The notes under the pieces: generated by a model | Database searches by the model: none | What the model was told of the DNA's origin: nothing | Seen by the model: only the letters and a program-made list of their open reading frames with translations | Part shown: positions 7,397 to 15,732 of the stretch, in pieces | Layout of the letters: every line of letters starts with the position of its first letter | Numbering within the stretch: the stretch's first letter is position 1 | Origin: CBDUQP01 sp965369385 | GTDB lineage: Bacteria > Planctomycetota > Phycisphaerae > SM23-33 | DNA length: 30,937 bases | NCBI GenBank assembly: GCA_965369385.1 | Contig: CBDUQP010000023.1 | Location: forward strand, 1-30,937 | Direction of reading: 5' to 3' | Position numbers and translations under genes: made by a program

Positions 7397-7739
7397 CTAA
7401 TGATCATCTGCACATTTAGGTGCATTTCAGCGAACATTTCGGTCAATTTGCAGCAAATCCACGACAAATCCGCGTTCAGGTGACGATTTCCGGCCTTCCG
7501 CAGGCGTTTGGGGCAGTAAGCGGCGACAGTTACCTCAAAATCCCATTTGCCCCCCTCGGCGAGAGCAACATTTCTTCAACGAATCGCGAGAAGTCGAAGA
7601 CGCACAATATACGCGCACAGCGGACTTTGGCCAATCTTTTTACCCGCGTTGCTAAAGCCATCCCGCCACAAGCCGATGAAGATATCAGCGGAAGTGAGTA
7701 ACGAAACCTCGGGCGATGCATGCTTTATCCGGTAACACA
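7397..7739. other. Divergent intergenic region, no gene supported
   Basis: About 340 bases separate the divergently transcribed helicase and HTH-receiver genes. Small open frames exist on both strands but show no family resemblance, no convincing Shine-Dalgarno and low-complexity composition. Both promoters must lie here, but I see no strong -35/-10 pair. No long inverted repeat was noticed. Confidence 0.6.
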
Positions 7740-8318
7740 ATGCAAACTACAAAACAGAAATCAGTAATGACAACCGGTGACGTAGCGCGCCTCTGTCACG
7801 TGTCTCCCAGAACCGTAAGCAAATGGGTGGACACTGGAAAACTGCGTGGATATTGCATTCCCGGAAGCCGTGACCGGCGAATTCCCGTCAATCACCTTAT
7901 CTCGTTCATGCGGGCTCACGAAATGCCACTCGACGACATTGACGCGGGCACTTGTCGCATTCTTGTGGTAGGTGACACCCTTCCATGCGAAATTGCAGAA
8001 CGCCTTGTCGACTCCAAGCAGTTCGAAGTTCAGGTCGCCGGAACCAGCTTCAATGCGGGCGTCCAAGTGGAGCAAACAAAGCCGCATGTGATAATCCTGA
8101 ACGTCGACGGAAACACCAGCGACGCCATCGACCTCTGCAAGGAGATGCGAGAGCATTCCTCGCTGGAAGATTGCAGGATAATCGCGGCCGCTACCGAGCC
8201 TTCACAGAATCAACAGAGCGAACTGATCACAAACGGTTTTGACGTATGTATTTCGAAGCCCTACACACTTGGGAATGTGCTAAAGGGACTCGAAACCACA
8301 ATAAATCTTATTCGTTAA
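7740..8318 (+). CDS. Helix-turn-helix protein with degenerate response-regulator receiver domain
   Basis: The 192-residue protein starts with an excisionase/MerR-type winged HTH (about residues 10-60): MTTGDVARLCHVSPRTVSKW followed by GKLRGYCIPGSRDRRIPVNHLISFM. A receiver-like domain follows (about residues 70-190): CRILVVGDT, HVIILNVDG, IIAAAT and CISKPYTLGNVLKGL. The phospho-acceptor position reads LN-V-D: the usual Asp after the hydrophobic strand is Asn, with an Asp two residues later, while the conserved Lys (SKPY) is present. This suggests phosphorylation-independent signalling or a shifted acceptor. I chose ATG 7740 because related proteins start a few residues before MTTGDVA. ATG 7716 and ATG 7767 are alternatives, and none has a strong Shine-Dalgarno. 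The DNA target is unknown. Confidence 0.85.
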   Translation: MQTTKQKSVMTTGDVARLCHVSPRTVSKWVDTGKLRGYCIPGSRDRRIPVNHLISFMRAHEMPLDDIDAGTCRILVVGDTLPCEIAERLVDSKQFEVQVAGTSFNAGVQVEQTKPHVIILNVDGNTSDAIDLCKEMREHSSLEDCRIIAAATEPSQNQQSELITNGFDVCISKPYTLGNVLKGLETTINLIR

Positions 8319-8458
8319 TCACCAGAGTTACGGGGAGACGGACTCGCCTGAGGGAATCGGATAGAATAATCGGTTTGGCGAGGTCACCAGCCGCCTGAAA
8401 AGGCGTCTGCTGCGGGCAACAGGTAGTGCGGTCATAAAAAAGCGCTATCAGCGAAGAC

Positions 8459-8490
8459 CAGGGCGATGTGCTTACGGGCACGTCGCCCTG
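8459..8490 (+). terminator. 13-bp stem hairpin downstream of the HTH-receiver gene
   Basis: The arms CAGGGCGATGTGC (8459-8471) and GCACGTCGCCCTG (8478-8490) form a 13-bp stem with one G-T type mismatch and a 6-nt loop. It lies about 140 nt after the stop of the HTH-receiver gene and 129 nt before the TerB-like gene. The following bases (TCTGCATTGTG) are only weakly T-rich, so a rho-independent terminator is possible but not certain. It may instead be part of a structured 5' leader of the next gene. Confidence 0.5.
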
Positions 8491-8618
8491 TCTGCATTGT
8501 GTTCGCATCTGAATCGTTGAATCTTGCCTGAGCGTATCACGTCATTTGACAAACACTTCACATGCGACTGCCGGAAGACTACAATTCCAATACACCTTTC
8601 ACAATGTGGAGACCGACC

Positions 8619-9404
8619 ATGAATGACAATGCCGGCGTTAGCCTGAGAAATGTGATCGTTCTCGCCCTTGCCGATGGAAAGCTTGCACCAGAAGAACGAA
8701 CGTTCATCGAAGAACTTCGCAAGAAACTGGATATCAACAAGGAAGACTTCAACGAACTCTGCCGCCAGGTGAAGGAAGACCGCACCTCCATCACTGTGCC
8801 AAAGGGCGAAGACGAAGTCCGTGATATGCTGCAACTGCTTGTCCAGACCGCTGCTATTGACGGGCAAATGGACCCGACTGAGCACAAATTCCTGCTCGGC
8901 ATAGTTCGCCATGCAGGAATTCCTGAGATGGAATTCGAACGCATGGTGGCCAGTTGCATCGGCCCCTCGCGCGAGCAGTTGGCGATCCTCGAAAAACACA
9001 CGGCTCTCATCTACGCTCACTTCAATGAATGGGATCAAGCCAAGAGATGCGAAGTACTTGACGAAATGGCTGCGGAGGGAATGCCCGCAACAATTCCAAT
9101 GCTGAGGATGTTCGAAAGCTACCGCGTGCCGGACGGCGCCGAAGACGCCCTTGAACTGAAAATCATGCTGGCGGAATATCTGGGAAACACCAGCGACTCA
9201 CGGGTTGTCTATTATATGTACCAGCAGGCCACGATCGGCGAAATGGAAGATGAGACTACTTCCAGCGAACTGAGGCAGGCGGCGCTGGCTGCTATTTCCA
9301 AGATCGTTGAGGTGGATTTCAGCGACACAAAAGACGGCAAGCGAATGATTGCAGATTGGTGGAAAACACCCGACGGGCAAGAATATGTGTCTCTGGCGTT
9401 GTGA
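8619..9404 (+). CDS. TerB-like (tellurite-resistance/co-chaperone DjlA-type) domain protein
   Basis: The 261-residue protein has two TerB-like half motifs in its first 100 residues, ALADGKLAPEERTFIEEL and AAIDGQMDPTEHKFLLGI. Acidic residues follow the conserved DG, as in TerB/DjlA N-terminal helical domains. The C-terminal part (about residues 120-261) is helical, possibly HEAT-like, with AKRCEVLDEMAAEGMPATIP and LRQAALAAISKIVEVDFSDT, and it ends in MIADWWKTPDGQEY. No membrane segment or signal peptide is visible. I selected ATG 8619 because GGAG lies 7 nt upstream. The frame is open to 8562. TerB domains are linked to stress and membrane-associated processes, but the function of this architecture is unknown. 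Confidence 0.75.
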   Translation: MNDNAGVSLRNVIVLALADGKLAPEERTFIEELRKKLDINKEDFNELCRQVKEDRTSITVPKGEDEVRDMLQLLVQTAAIDGQMDPTEHKFLLGIVRHAGIPEMEFERMVASCIGPSREQLAILEKHTALIYAHFNEWDQAKRCEVLDEMAAEGMPATIPMLRMFESYRVPDGAEDALELKIMLAEYLGNTSDSRVVYYMYQQATIGEMEDETTSSELRQAALAAISKIVEVDFSDTKDGKRMIADWWKTPDGQEYVSLAL

Positions 9405-9430
9405 TACGCAGGATTTTTCCACGATAACCC

Positions 9431-9460
9431 TTGTTACATGGCATATCGTGCCGATATTAT
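9431..9460 (+). promoter_or_regulatory. Candidate leuA leader promoter
   Basis: TTGTTA at 9431-9436 and TATTAT at 9455-9460 are separated by 18 bp, which is close to a sigma-70 promoter. Transcription would begin near 9467, giving a leader of about 255 nt before leuA. That leader contains a leucine-rich small ORF and a strong hairpin. The assignment rests on pattern only. Confidence 0.4.
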
Positions 9461-9491
9461 AGTGTTGGAAGTTAAGAGAACGAAAATCGAT

Positions 9492-9551
9492 ATGATCCGT
9501 TTGCGACACAATTTGGGCCTACGACTAATCGAGGCCCTTCTTGCGCGCTGA
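9492..9551 (+). CDS. Candidate leucine-rich leader peptide of leuA (LeuL-like)
   Basis: The ORF encodes MIRLRHNLGLRLIEALLAR: 19 residues, of which six are Leu (codons TTG, TTG, CTA, CTA, CTT, CTT). It lies between the candidate promoter and a strong hairpin, 171 nt upstream of the 2-isopropylmalate synthase gene. This is the classical layout of a ribosome-mediated transcription attenuator for leucine biosynthesis. The Shine-Dalgarno is only fair (AAGAG about 14 nt upstream). The bases TCGAGGCCC (9529-9537) inside the ORF can pair with the 3' arm of the downstream hairpin (9607-9615, one G-U pair), so an alternative antiterminator is possible. Confidence 0.55.
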   Translation: MIRLRHNLGLRLIEALLAR

Positions 9552-9575
9552 CGGATTGCGGAACCCACGAGACTC

Positions 9576-9615
9576 TCAAGGCCCCGCGATCCCATGCCGG
9601 ATTGAGGGGCCTTGA
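9576..9615 (+). terminator. Candidate attenuator hairpin in the leuA leader
   Basis: TCAAGGCCCC (9576-9585) and GGGGCCTTGA (9606-9615) form a perfect 10-bp stem with a 20-nt loop. It is followed by TATTAATA, a short A/T tract that is weak for intrinsic termination. The 3' arm can alternatively pair with 9529-9537 inside the leader ORF, so the two structures are mutually exclusive. The position after a Leu-rich ORF and before leuA supports attenuation. Confidence 0.5.
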
Positions 9616-9722
9616 TATTAATACAGGCGGCAGATTCACGTAACATCCGTATAAACAAAGCTTTCAGAATCCGCCGGTAGTCGTCTCGACGAGTTCATAG
9701 TTGTGTCACAGGAGTACGTACC

Positions 9723-11420
9723 GTGGCTGAATCAGATAAAACCAAAGACATTCCGAAATACGCAATTCCAACGCCATTTGACGTTCCGGATCGCCAATGG
9801 CCCTCGCGAACTGTCACCGAAACCCCCATCTGGTGTTCGGTAGACCTGCGGGACGGAAACCAGGCTCTGCCCAATCCGATGAACCCAGACCAGAAGCTCG
9901 AATACTTCAAGATGCTCTGCGAGATCGGTTTCAAGCACATTGAGGTGGCGTTCCCGTCGGCAAGTGAAGACGACTTCAACTTCACACAGGGACTGATCAC
10001 AAATGGGCACATTCCAGACGATGTGTTCATAATGGGCCTGACCCAATGTCGGCCGCACCTCATCGACCGCACTTTTGAGGCATTCGAGGGAATAGATCGC
10101 GGCATAGTCCATCTTTACGCAGCCACTTCTCAACTGCACATGCAACAGGTGTTCAACCTGGACCAGGCGCAGACCATCGAAATGGCGGTGAAGTCCGTTC
10201 AGCAGGCCTCGCGGCTGGCGGATGCAATGCCAGACAGCGACATCCGCCTGGAGTTCTCCCCCGAGGAGTTCACCGATACGGATCTCGATTTCGCCGTGGA
10301 CATTTGCGAACAGGTAGTGAAGGCATGGGGCAAAGCTACACCCGAAAAGCCCGTAATTCTCAACCTCCCGGCCACCGTCGAGCGTCGCCCGCCCAATCAC
10401 TATGCAGATATGATAGAACTGTTCCTGCGAAAGTTCAGTTGCCCCCAGAACGTGATAATCTCTCTGCACTCACATAACGATCAGGGCATGGCTGTCGCGT
10501 CCACGGAACTGGCGGTGCTGGCCGGCGCGCAGCGAATCGAGGGCGCACTGTTCGGGCACGGCGAACGCACAGGCAATGTGGACCTGGTCACGATCGCGTG
10601 CAACTTCGGAGCCCGGGGTATCGATACAGGCCTGGATTTCAGCAACCTCACACAGATTGGCGAAACAGTCCAACGTCTGACGGGCATCGCCATACCCGCG
10701 CGTCAGCCGTATGCGGGCGAATATGTGTTCACCGCGTTTTCCGGTTCGCATCAGGACGCCATACGCAAGGGCATGCTGCGCAACAACGAATCACCGGATA
10801 AGTTCCAGGTGGGATGGAAGGTGCCTTACCTGCATCTCGACCCGAAGGATGTCGGAAAGGAATACGAAAGCCTCATCCGCATCAACAGCCAGTCCGGAAA
10901 AGGTGGCGTAGCATGGGTACTGGAGCAGGATTACGGTATCGAAGCCCCCAAGGCCATGCACCCGCAACTGGGCAGGACTGTTCAACTTTTCTCCGAACGA
11001 ACCGGCCGCGAAGTAACTCCTAAGGAAGTCTACGATGTATTCCAGAACGAGTTCGTCAACCCGGATGGACCGTATGAACTGCTGGGCTACTGGCCTCGCC
11101 CGGACCAAAACGACCCCACGCAGATTCATGGCGAGGTGAAGATAATGGTAGATGGCGAAGTTATTTTGCTCGAAGCCGACGGTAACGGTCCGATATCGGC
11201 ATTCGTAGCATGCATCCGCAAGCTGCCCGCCCCAAAGTTCAGCGTAAGCAACTACCACGAACAAGCAATAGGAAGCGGCGCGGATGCTCAGGCGATAGCC
11301 TACGTGCCTCTGGATTTCGAGGATGACGGAGTGATCTTCGGCGTGGGCGCAGACACCAACATAGACCAGGCCGCAGTCCGTGCGATAGTTGCAGGCCTGA
11401 ACAGACATGCTGCCAAATAA
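9723..11420 (+). CDS. leuA: 2-isopropylmalate synthase (long/type 2 LeuA)
   Basis: The enzyme condenses acetyl-CoA with 2-oxoisovalerate in the first committed step of leucine synthesis. The 565-residue length and N-terminal PIWCSVDLRDGNQALPNPM fit the long LeuA type (TIGR00970-like). The DRE-TIM metallolyase motifs are visible: LRDGNQAL (about residues 42-49) with the catalytic Arg-Asp, and HSHNDQGMAVASTELAVLAG (about residues 248-268), followed by ALFGHGERTGN, the metal-binding and flexible-loop region. The last 130 residues form the leucine-binding allosteric domain, with HGEVKIMVDGEVILLEADGN. The GTG start at 9723 has CAGGAG 8 nt upstream. The gene stands alone and is followed by a terminator. 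A candidate leader-peptide attenuator lies upstream, so control may act both at transcription and by feedback. Confidence 0.95.
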   Translation: MAESDKTKDIPKYAIPTPFDVPDRQWPSRTVTETPIWCSVDLRDGNQALPNPMNPDQKLEYFKMLCEIGFKHIEVAFPSASEDDFNFTQGLITNGHIPDDVFIMGLTQCRPHLIDRTFEAFEGIDRGIVHLYAATSQLHMQQVFNLDQAQTIEMAVKSVQQASRLADAMPDSDIRLEFSPEEFTDTDLDFAVDICEQVVKAWGKATPEKPVILNLPATVERRPPNHYADMIELFLRKFSCPQNVIISLHSHNDQGMAVASTELAVLAGAQRIEGALFGHGERTGNVDLVTIACNFGARGIDTGLDFSNLTQIGETVQRLTGIAIPARQPYAGEYVFTAFSGSHQDAIRKGMLRNNESPDKFQVGWKVPYLHLDPKDVGKEYESLIRINSQSGKGGVAWVLEQDYGIEAPKAMHPQLGRTVQLFSERTGREVTPKEVYDVFQNEFVNPDGPYELLGYWPRPDQNDPTQIHGEVKIMVDGEVILLEADGNGPISAFVACIRKLPAPKFSVSNYHEQAIGSGADAQAIAYVPLDFEDDGVIFGVGADTNIDQAAVRAIVAGLNRHAAK

Positions 11421-11453
11421 CCGCCTGCGAAAATGCTCGCATAGACCATAAGA

Positions 11454-11482
11454 AGAGCCCCCGATAATCCGGGGGCTTTTCT
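11454..11482 (+). terminator. Rho-independent terminator of leuA
   Basis: AAGAGCCCCCG, a 6-nt loop, then CGGGGGCTTTTCTT make a GC-rich stem followed by a T-tract, 33 nt after the leuA stop codon. It is a textbook intrinsic terminator. The A-rich left flank may allow partial function for the convergent cheX-like gene. Confidence 0.9.
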
Positions 11483-11525
11483 TGTTCGCTTATGTTTGCT
11501 TACAAAACATCTGCGGTGAAGCTCG

Positions 11526-12170
11526 TTACGCCTTGCAAGCCAACTGGCTTTCCAGATCGGCAAACTGGGCCTTGAACTTCTCGACTTCGCCTTCCAGCTC
11601 CTTGATCCGCGTCATATAATCGACGATGAGCTGGGTCTGGTCGACGGGAACTTCCACTGCCTTGGAGGCTTCTGACTGCTCGCCGGTTGCGTCCGCCTCT
11701 TCATCCTCGGCGGCCACGATCGCCATCCAGAACTTGCCAATATTGGAACTGAACTGCATCGCCTTGGTATCGTCGGCGTTACTGAGAATCACGATATTCT
11801 GGCCTCGCATGATACTCGGCAGCGATATCTCGGCGATAAGCCCCTTGGCATTCAGCTCGCGCTGCACCAGTCCGGCGAATATGTTCGCCACCTCGCCCAT
11901 CGCGTCGCCCATGTCTTCGCTTTCGAAATCAATCTCGAAACCGGCGAACAGCTGCGCAACGCCTACTGCACAAGCCTTGGGAATCCCAAGGACCATGCTC
12001 CATTCGAAGCGGTCTGTAGTCAGGGAAATGATTCCGAGGATCGCACCATCAGCGGTCAGGTCTTCCTCCGCTCCATCGCAACCTTGGATTTCAAGCCCGC
12101 AGAGCTGCTGAAACACGTCCTTTGTGGCCTTCACTGCGCAATCGTAGTATTCCATGGTTACTTCTTGCAT
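11526..12170 (-). CDS. CheX-like chemotaxis phosphatase-family protein
   Basis: The 214-residue protein carries a CheX/CheC/FliY-family domain in its first 150 residues. The segment SEDMGDAMGEVANIFAGLVQ contains the ExxN catalytic signature (E93 and N96) used to dephosphorylate CheY-P, and it is followed by ISLPSIMRGQNI. A charged linker (AEDEEADATGEQSEAS) leads to a C-terminal coiled coil (about residues 180-214, MTRIKELEGEVEKFKAQFAD). I use ATG 12170, which has GGTGA about 7 nt upstream. ATG 12155 (MEYYDC) and GTG 12182 are alternatives. No other chemotaxis or flagellar gene is in the window, so this is an orphan, and the partner receiver is unknown. It converges on leuA. Confidence 0.8.
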   Translation of the reverse strand: MQEVTMEYYDCAVKATKDVFQQLCGLEIQGCDGAEEDLTADGAILGIISLTTDRFEWSMVLGIPKACAVGVAQLFAGFEIDFESEDMGDAMGEVANIFAGLVQRELNAKGLIAEISLPSIMRGQNIVILSNADDTKAMQFSSNIGKFWMAIVAAEDEEADATGEQSEASKAVEVPVDQTQLIVDYMTRIKELEGEVEKFKAQFADLESQLACKA

Positions 12171-12495
12171 TTTGGTCACCAAGTCTTAAACCCTCTCACT
12201 CTATTCATTAAACAATGGATGCAAATCCATACTCAACAATCAACAAACTGGTGTTCTGGAAATCTCACTAGACATAACATCGGCAATTAGAAGACCCTCT
12301 CTCAGTAATTCCCAAATGACATGGGCAAATCCCGCCCCAACGTGCGAACAATGCTCGCTCTTCACGGATATGTACAGCAAAAGATGACAGTACAACCATC
12401 TACATTGCCAACACTTAAACCCAACATAGAAAAGCCTGCTCGCCCACGATGGAACGAACAGACCTTTTCAAGAATCCACATGCGTATCGAATTGC
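12171..12495. other. Intergenic region with a 16-bp operator-like palindrome
   Basis: About 325 bases lie between the cheX-like start and the GH78 stop. The region is AT-richer than its surroundings and contains ATGGAT-GCAA-ATCCAT at 12215-12230, 45 bp upstream of the cheX-like start, a possible regulator site. Short open frames on the + strand (12321-12596) show no family likeness and no Shine-Dalgarno. I see no RNA gene. Confidence 0.5.
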
Positions 12496-15483
12496 CTATT
12501 TTGAGACACTCAGCACAACCCGCGGGCCCTGTGCTTTCAACGCAATACCCCGGCGCGTTGACGAAACCTTCTCAGCGCAACCTTCCTGGACGATAACCTT
12601 GCCCTTTACGGGCAGTTCTATGACCGCTGGAAGACCGTCAGGGCAATTAAGCTCCAGCGTGAACTGGTCGTCTTCGTTCCGCCATCGGCAACTTACCAGA
12701 CCATGCGGTGTCGGTACCCTGCCAGCGGCCCATTTCAGATCGCCCGGTTTGGGCGCAATACGGACCGTAGCATAGCCCGCCTGCTCGGGCGATATGCCAA
12801 GCACATGCTGAGATAGGAAATACGTCGGAGCCGCTGACCAGCCGTGACAGTGGCTACGCGCCTTGCGTTCCTTATCGTGATAATAGGTCTCATAGAATGT
12901 AGTGGCGCCTTCCTCGATCTGAATGCCCCAGTAATCCTTGATCGTATCTATCATCTCATCGAAGCGTTCTTCCTTCACCAGCGCTTCGAGCAGGAAGAAC
13001 ATGAAGAACGGACTGCCTGCCTCGACGAATCCTTCCGGTGCATGGGCAACAATCTGCCGGCAGCGCTCGGCCCGCTTGCCGCCGGCCACGCCAGAGATAT
13101 TGGCAGCCGTGTGCGTCTGCTGGCTGAACACATCGCTCACCCTGCCATCAGCATGAATACAATCCACATAAGCCTGCTTCTTATCGCACCACAGGTGGCG
13201 GTTAATCGCGTTGGCAAGATCGTCGGCAATCCTGCCCCACCGCTCTGCCAGGTCATCCCTGCCGATTTCCTTCGCGAACCCAACACACTGGCGAAGGGCC
13301 AACACCGCCAGGCAGTTCTGGTGAGTTACTACGCCCTCAAACGGCGTGTCCATCGGGGCCCAGTCAAACATGTTCCACGCAACGATATCGAACAAACCGC
13401 GATCGTCGATGTGCTCTTCCAGGCCGCGAACGTTCTTGTCCAACCACGGCATCATGGCCGCCGCCTGCTTCTTATCGCCGGTGAGCATGTAGTGTTCCTG
13501 CGCCCATCGCATCCACAGGAAACTCCACGCAGGCAAAACCGTCCACCATGCACTGGGCACGAGACCTTCCACAAGCGGAGACCTGTTCAAGCTCCTGGCC
13601 GCCTGCAGCCAGCAATGCCAGCTCAACCTCGGATCGCCATTGACCACCATATCCACCAGCGCCTCGTTGCGTCCATCGCCCACCCAGAACGTCTGCTCGT
13701 ATGAGGGACAGTCTGTGTATGTATCCTCCGAGCAGCATTTAACGCTATGGGCACCCACGTGCCATATTCGCTCCAGCATCGGATCACTGCACGCGAAATC
13801 GCCCTGCTGCTGTGTCGGGTACGTACTCATCAGCATTCGCACCATCCGTATCTTCACCGGGCGTTTGAAGTTCCTGAGCGATATCCAGCTATACCGAAAA
13901 CCGCGGCGTTCGAGCGTGCGGTAGGTCTGGGCGCCCTCGCGGCAGATATACCGGAAGCTGTTGGTCATGCCCTCGCCAAGGTTCACCCTGCCGTCACGTT
14001 GGATGAACTCAAAGTTGTGATTGTCTACGAACGTGCCTTCAGGCGCGTCGATCTCGAACTCGTGATATCCGACAACCTCGCGGCCGAAGTCCAGCAGAAC
14101 TCGCACATCGCCATCCTTCGAGGGATATACGGTGGTCCATTCGGCATTGTCGCGCTGAAGCGACATCGGATCGTCAACCTTCGCAACCGCGTCAACCACT
14201 CGCTCCGATGCGCACAACGCATACACGTTGTTTTCCACCAGCGCAGTGCCGGTCGCCTCGTAACAGATCGGACTGGCGATTTCCTTATCGCTCAGGCGGC
14301 CGCGTTTCCAGATAGCCTCGAAACGCACCTCATCCGCACCTTCGGGTATGAGCTCTTCAGATGCCTCAATTGTACTTCCGTAAACTGAGCATTCGTCATA
14401 ACGTACCGGCCCGGAAAACGGTCCGGCGATCAGCCATGCCTGCTCAGTGCTCCCGCGCCCACTCGGGCGAGCGGCGAAACGCACCGGTTTCTGCGAGCGG
14501 ATATTCAGGGTAACTTCCAATATGTGGGAGATATACGGCTGGCGAATAAGGAGCTGGTTCCAGCCCTTCTTGAGCTTCACGTGCGCTACGCCCATGTCGG
14601 TCAATTGGAGGCTATGATCGTCAAACTCCGGCCCCCTGCCATTCACCTTGATCTCGCGTCCCCAGTTCTGCTGCGACACGTCATGAAGCTGCATCGTCTG
14701 GGCGACATCACTATGTATGAACGTAGCCAGGAACATTCTGCAGCAATACCTGTTGGCCGACAGATCGTGAGGGTTCAGGTATGTTCGCGGATTGATCGAC
14801 AAAACGTGAGCGGCCGTACCAACCACATCCCACCCGACGACACGCGCGGGCTCGGTTACCTCCCGCGTGAGCATTGGAATATCGCGAAGCTCGAAACGCT
14901 CGTGCGGGCCTTCGCCAGATGCCAGCACAACCTTCGCCTTCCGCCAACCGGTCTCGGCATAATCCATCTGACGCCAATCCCTGCCGGCCGAGTCACGCAG
15001 CTCCAGGCGCGCGTCGAACTGCTCTTCCCAAGCCTGCTGACAGGAGATACGCGGGGTCGGCCAGGCGTATGCCTTGTCCAGCTTGCATGACCATTCGTCA
15101 TCGGTCACTATTCGCCGTGAGCCCCGTGAGTCACGAAGGTCAAGCTCGGCGATAAGCCCGGGACGGCCGTAGAAGTATTGGAAAGTGCCCACGCCGATGT
15201 CTCGCACCAGCACGGCAATCACGTTCTTACCCGGTGAAAGGACGCTGGCGAGATCGTATTCATCCACCGGCCAGGGGGAAGGCCAGGCTCGCGCCGGACC
15301 ATGCCCGAGCCACTGCCCGTTCACGAACAACTCATATCTCGCGTCAGCGGTTATTCGCAACGCGGCGCGGGCAATGTCTTTGCCTGCGTTAATCGTCCTT
15401 CGAAAGCAAACCACCGCATTGCGGGCAGGTGTCTTGCTGGAAGTCCAGATCCAATCGGAATCGGCCAAAAGTCTCTTCGCCAT
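12496..15483 (-). CDS. Alpha-L-rhamnosidase-like glycoside hydrolase (GH78)
   Basis: The 995-residue protein has the multi-domain layout of GH78 enzymes, which release L-rhamnose from glycans. N-terminal beta-sandwich domains contain ARYELFVNGQWLGHGPAR and GKNVIAVLVRDIGVG. A domain with VLLDFGREVVGYHEFEIDAP follows. An (alpha/alpha)6 barrel carries DCPSYEQTFWVGDGRNEALV (about residue 590), equivalent to the DCPxRExxxWxGD catalytic-acid motif. A second conserved region, EGATTFYETYYHD followed by SHCHGWSAAPTYFLS (about residues 858-885), holds the candidate catalytic base Glu. The C-terminal domain includes VRIAPKPGDLKWAAGRVPTP. No signal peptide is visible, so it probably acts in the cytoplasm on imported oligosaccharides. 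ATG 15483 has GGAG about 9 nt upstream. Rhamnose specificity is inferred from the family. Confidence 0.9.
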   Translation of the reverse strand: MAKRLLADSDWIWTSSKTPARNAVVCFRRTINAGKDIARAALRITADARYELFVNGQWLGHGPARAWPSPWPVDEYDLASVLSPGKNVIAVLVRDIGVGTFQYFYGRPGLIAELDLRDSRGSRRIVTDDEWSCKLDKAYAWPTPRISCQQAWEEQFDARLELRDSAGRDWRQMDYAETGWRKAKVVLASGEGPHERFELRDIPMLTREVTEPARVVGWDVVGTAAHVLSINPRTYLNPHDLSANRYCCRMFLATFIHSDVAQTMQLHDVSQQNWGREIKVNGRGPEFDDHSLQLTDMGVAHVKLKKGWNQLLIRQPYISHILEVTLNIRSQKPVRFAARPSGRGSTEQAWLIAGPFSGPVRYDECSVYGSTIEASEELIPEGADEVRFEAIWKRGRLSDKEIASPICYEATGTALVENNVYALCASERVVDAVAKVDDPMSLQRDNAEWTTVYPSKDGDVRVLLDFGREVVGYHEFEIDAPEGTFVDNHNFEFIQRDGRVNLGEGMTNSFRYICREGAQTYRTLERRGFRYSWISLRNFKRPVKIRMVRMLMSTYPTQQQGDFACSDPMLERIWHVGAHSVKCCSEDTYTDCPSYEQTFWVGDGRNEALVDMVVNGDPRLSWHCWLQAARSLNRSPLVEGLVPSAWWTVLPAWSFLWMRWAQEHYMLTGDKKQAAAMMPWLDKNVRGLEEHIDDRGLFDIVAWNMFDWAPMDTPFEGVVTHQNCLAVLALRQCVGFAKEIGRDDLAERWGRIADDLANAINRHLWCDKKQAYVDCIHADGRVSDVFSQQTHTAANISGVAGGKRAERCRQIVAHAPEGFVEAGSPFFMFFLLEALVKEERFDEMIDTIKDYWGIQIEEGATTFYETYYHDKERKARSHCHGWSAAPTYFLSQHVLGISPEQAGYATVRIAPKPGDLKWAAGRVPTPHGLVSCRWRNEDDQFTLELNCPDGLPAVIELPVKGKVIVQEGCAEKVSSTRRGIALKAQGPRVVLSVSK

Positions 15484-15655
15484 CAAAAACGCTCCAAACG
15501 TCTATTCTTCGAATCAGCCTGAAGCGGCTCGCAACGCGCGCACCGCCAGACAGTTTAGACAAGGGGGCTATTATTCACTCCGGCAGCGATTGCGGTCAAT
15601 TCAAATAATCGCTACACCACCACATGTGTGCGAGATTTTCGGGCCTGTCGCGACG

Positions 15656-15732
15656 ACGAGTGGCATGTCGACACACAGCCGTATCGTCGGTTGCCATGCC
15701 GTCGATTGCGTTTCGTGATCATGGTGCCCATA
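15656..15732 (+). repeat. Dispersed repeat (copy 2, inverted relative to copy 1)
   Basis: This stretch contains TGGCATGTCGACACACAGCC followed by GTATCGTCGGTTGCCATG and ends near TCATGGTGCCCAT. It aligns over about 72 bases with the reverse complement of 3739-3822, with roughly three quarters of positions identical by eye. The internal inverted repeat seen in copy 1 is decayed here. It lies about 170 bp upstream of the GH78 start on the opposite strand. Confidence 0.6.

Noticed and set aside
7420..7701. 93-codon ORF between the helicase and HTH-receiver genes
   Set aside because: It shows no Shine-Dalgarno, no family and low-complexity composition, and lies where two divergent promoters must be.
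12844..13704. 286-codon open frame on + strand opposite the GH78 gene
   Set aside because: It is antisense to the catalytic part of a clear GH78 protein and has no recognisable motif.
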